Shown piece by piece: positions 63,601 to 64,000 of a stretch of DNA of 64,000 bases. The notes below the pieces were generated by a model. It had not been told where the DNA came from. It saw only the letters and a list, made by a program, of their open reading frames with translations, and did not search any database. The position numbers were made by a program, and so were the translations under genes. Source of the DNA: Bemisia tabaci (taxonomy: Eukaryota; Arthropoda; Insecta; Hemiptera; Aleyrodidae); NCBI RefSeq assembly GCF_918797505.1, contig NC_092798.1, positions 2,679,501-2,743,500 on the forward strand, given 5' to 3'. The first letter of the stretch is position 1, and each line of letters begins with the position of its first letter.

Positions 63601-63976
63601 AAAAAAATTTGAGTGATTATCATTACTACTAAAAGTATGACTGAAAAATGTGTTGTCTGTTACGGCGATAAAACTATTCCATTTATCGCGAAACCACCAA
63701 TGTGTCTTTTTTTTAAAACCTCCAGTGTTCTGTTCAAATGCGCTCAATACTCAATCATTTTCAGGATTTTTGAGAGTCAAGTCAATAATTATTGATCCTT
63801 TCATGATAATTAATTATTTGCATTCTTTCCGCAGCTTTGACTTCAGAACCGCCAGAAGGAATAGAGGCCATGCCATTGGATTCAAATTACTGTCATTGGC
63901 AAGCAACTATCACTGGACCTGTTGGCAGTCCTTATGAAGGAGGAATATTTTATCTTTATGTTCTAGTGCCATATGG
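57374..63976 (+). CDS. morgue: Morgue-like protein: zinc finger, F-box and E2-like domain (5' part, gene continues past the window)
   Basis: The exons are 57374-57652, 59144-59465, 60796-60985, 61754-61860 and 63835-63976, giving 346 codons so far. All four introns are GT/AG and every phase agrees. Joining exons 2 and 3 recreates the F-box start L-P-S-E-V-L-L-A-V-F-S-F-L (from about residue 197), which supports the model. Residues 97-116 form a C-x2-C-x12-C-x2-C finger. The E2-like domain starts at about residue 290 (RLRNELKTL) and reaches GPVGSPYEGGIF. In Drosophila, Morgue combines these three modules, is a variant E2 lacking the catalytic Cys, and promotes loss of the apoptosis inhibitor DIAP1. 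The active-site region of this protein lies beyond the window. The ATG has a good context (AAG before it). Confidence 0.88.
57724..58227. mobile_element. Inverted-repeat element enclosing another hairpin
   Basis: ACAGGTGTTGTCAGATAAGT at 57724 pairs with ACTTATCTGACGACACCTGT-like sequence ending at 58227. The next blocks, TTGTTTACT and GGTTTGCAG, pair with CTTGCAAACTG and AGTAAACAA. Confidence 0.8.
58024..58167. mobile_element. Uninterrupted ATTGGAC hairpin element
   Basis: ATTGGACTACATTTTGCAAT and ATTGCAAAATGCAGTCCAAT are its ends. It contains the intact site GTATGTGCC that is occupied in the copy at 38438-38838. Confidence 0.85.
58428..58615. mobile_element. Hairpin element, about 188 bp
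   Basis: ATAAAGAATGGTGGTCGCAT pairs with ATGCGACCACTATTCTTTAT. Inner words around GGACGTCA / TAACGTCA and CGGGTACG / GTACCC also pair. Confidence 0.75.
59144..59465 (+). CDS. morgue: morgue-like exon 2 (zinc finger)
   Basis: It encodes residues 94-200 plus one base. The finger is C97, C100, C113, C116. A Ser/Pro/Asp-rich linker follows. The donor GAAG/GTGAGT is strong. A second donor-like GATGAG/GTGAGC at 59237 could give a shorter form. Confidence 0.85.
59466..60795 (+). other. morgue-like intron 2
   Basis: The intron is 1,330 bp, GTGAGT to AACAG. It contains the diverged palindromic MITE 60036-60267 and otherwise nothing recognisable. Small open frames here are random. Confidence 0.75.
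60036..60267. mobile_element. Palindromic MITE, GGACGTATTTCTGCC family, copy 5, enlarged centre
   Basis: The ends AATTGGACGTATTTCTGTTA and TTTGATAGAAATATGTCCAATT are kept. The centre is about 110 bp longer than in other copies and includes a separate small palindrome around AAGGATTTTAGAATCCTT. Confidence 0.7.
60796..60985 (+). CDS. morgue: morgue-like exon 3 (F-box)
   Basis: It starts with two bases that finish a Val codon and ends with a split codon at donor CAGTT/GTAAGT. It encodes LLAVFSFLDDMSLWSVGFVC and a downstream KRWHNLL typical of F-boxes, the module that binds Skp1 in SCF ligases. Confidence 0.88.
60986..61753 (+). other. morgue-like intron 3
   Basis: The intron is 768 bp, GTAAGT to TTTTTCAG. 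A weak GC-richer segment lies at 61150-61310. No gene or clear repeat was seen. Confidence 0.75.
61754..61860 (+). CDS. morgue: morgue-like exon 4 (linker and start of E2-like domain)
   Basis: It is 107 nt, entered after two bases and left after one base of a split Thr codon. It carries a C-P-C-K-T-C motif, then W-R-S-N-R-L-R-N-E-L-K, which is the first helix of an E2 fold. Confidence 0.82.
61861..63834 (+). other. morgue-like intron 4
   Basis: The intron is 1,974 bp, GTATGC to CCGCAG. The GGTGGTTTCACG element 63275-63700 is the only recognisable insertion. The rest is AT-rich. Confidence 0.78.
63275..63700. mobile_element. GGTGGTTTCACGATAACTGG element, copy 2, 4-bp TSD
   Basis: It has the same ends as 46632-47041, the right one mutated in two positions. 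TGTG flanks both sides (63271-63274 and 63701-63704). Inside, AACAGACAGCAC and GTGCTGTCTGTTAC words pair at the centre. Confidence 0.87.
63835..63976 (+). CDS. morgue: morgue-like exon 5 (E2-like domain core, first part)
   Basis: It encodes LTSEPPEGIEAMPLD and the E2 signature region W-x-A-T-I-x-G-P-x-x-S-P-Y-x-G-G. The donor ATATGG/GTAAGC follows at 63977. The position of the E2 catalytic Cys, and whether it is replaced as in Drosophila Morgue, is in the next exon outside the window. Confidence 0.85.
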
Positions 63977-64000
63977 GTAAGCTATCTCATTTAGCATTTT

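Noticed and set aside
1..64000. tRNA, rRNA or snRNA genes
   Set aside because: No cloverleaf with A/B box sequences or conserved rRNA segments was noticed on either strand. A covariance-model scan would be needed to exclude divergent ones.

Overview
The window looks like animal nuclear DNA, most likely from an insect. Coding exons are short and separated by long AT-rich introns with GT/AG junctions. Two arthropod-type genes are recognisable, and the rest is packed with inverted-repeat (MITE and foldback) elements, a LINE and simple repeats. A sap-feeding hemipteran such as a whitefly is possible, but I cannot prove the species from sequence alone.

Gene 1 is a dmrt99B/DMRTA-type doublesex-related transcription factor on the minus strand. 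It has four coding exons (37922-37514, 17729-17536, 16646-16386, 13830-13543). All splice phases agree and the predicted protein is 383 residues, with an intact DM zinc module near the N terminus and a DMA domain in exon 3. Intron 1 is about 19.8 kb and filled with small transposons. The last codons and the 3' flank form a three-copy tandem repeat (12853-13571).

Gene 2 is the 5' part of a morgue-like gene on the plus strand (57374 to the window end). Five exons join in frame and encode a C-x2-C-x12-C-x2-C zinc finger, an F-box and the start of a ubiquitin-conjugating (E2-like) domain. The gene runs off the window. The two genes are divergently transcribed, about 19.5 kb apart.

The intergenic region between them holds the most striking mobile DNA. 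An 815-bp-arm foldback transposon (48722-56831, 9-bp target duplication) was split in its left arm by a full-length, apparently intact I-clade-like LINE (49464-55718). That LINE has ORF1 with zinc knuckles, ORF2 with endonuclease, reverse transcriptase and RNase H, a poly-A tail and a 13-bp target duplication. A second, 2.8-kb multi-level palindrome lies at 43241-46058. At 38178-38968 two 133-bp direct repeats flank a cluster of nested MITEs just upstream of dmrt99B.

The left end (1-13 kb) holds an unidentified ORF, a Ulp1/C48-like protease ORF probably from a mobile element, a 45-bp GC-rich tandem repeat, a 325-bp higher-order repeat and a 1.4-kb inverted repeat with LTR-like signals. At least ten short inverted-repeat families recur across the window. 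Several insertions are nested, and four have target duplications that can be read directly. I saw no tRNA, rRNA or CRISPR array.
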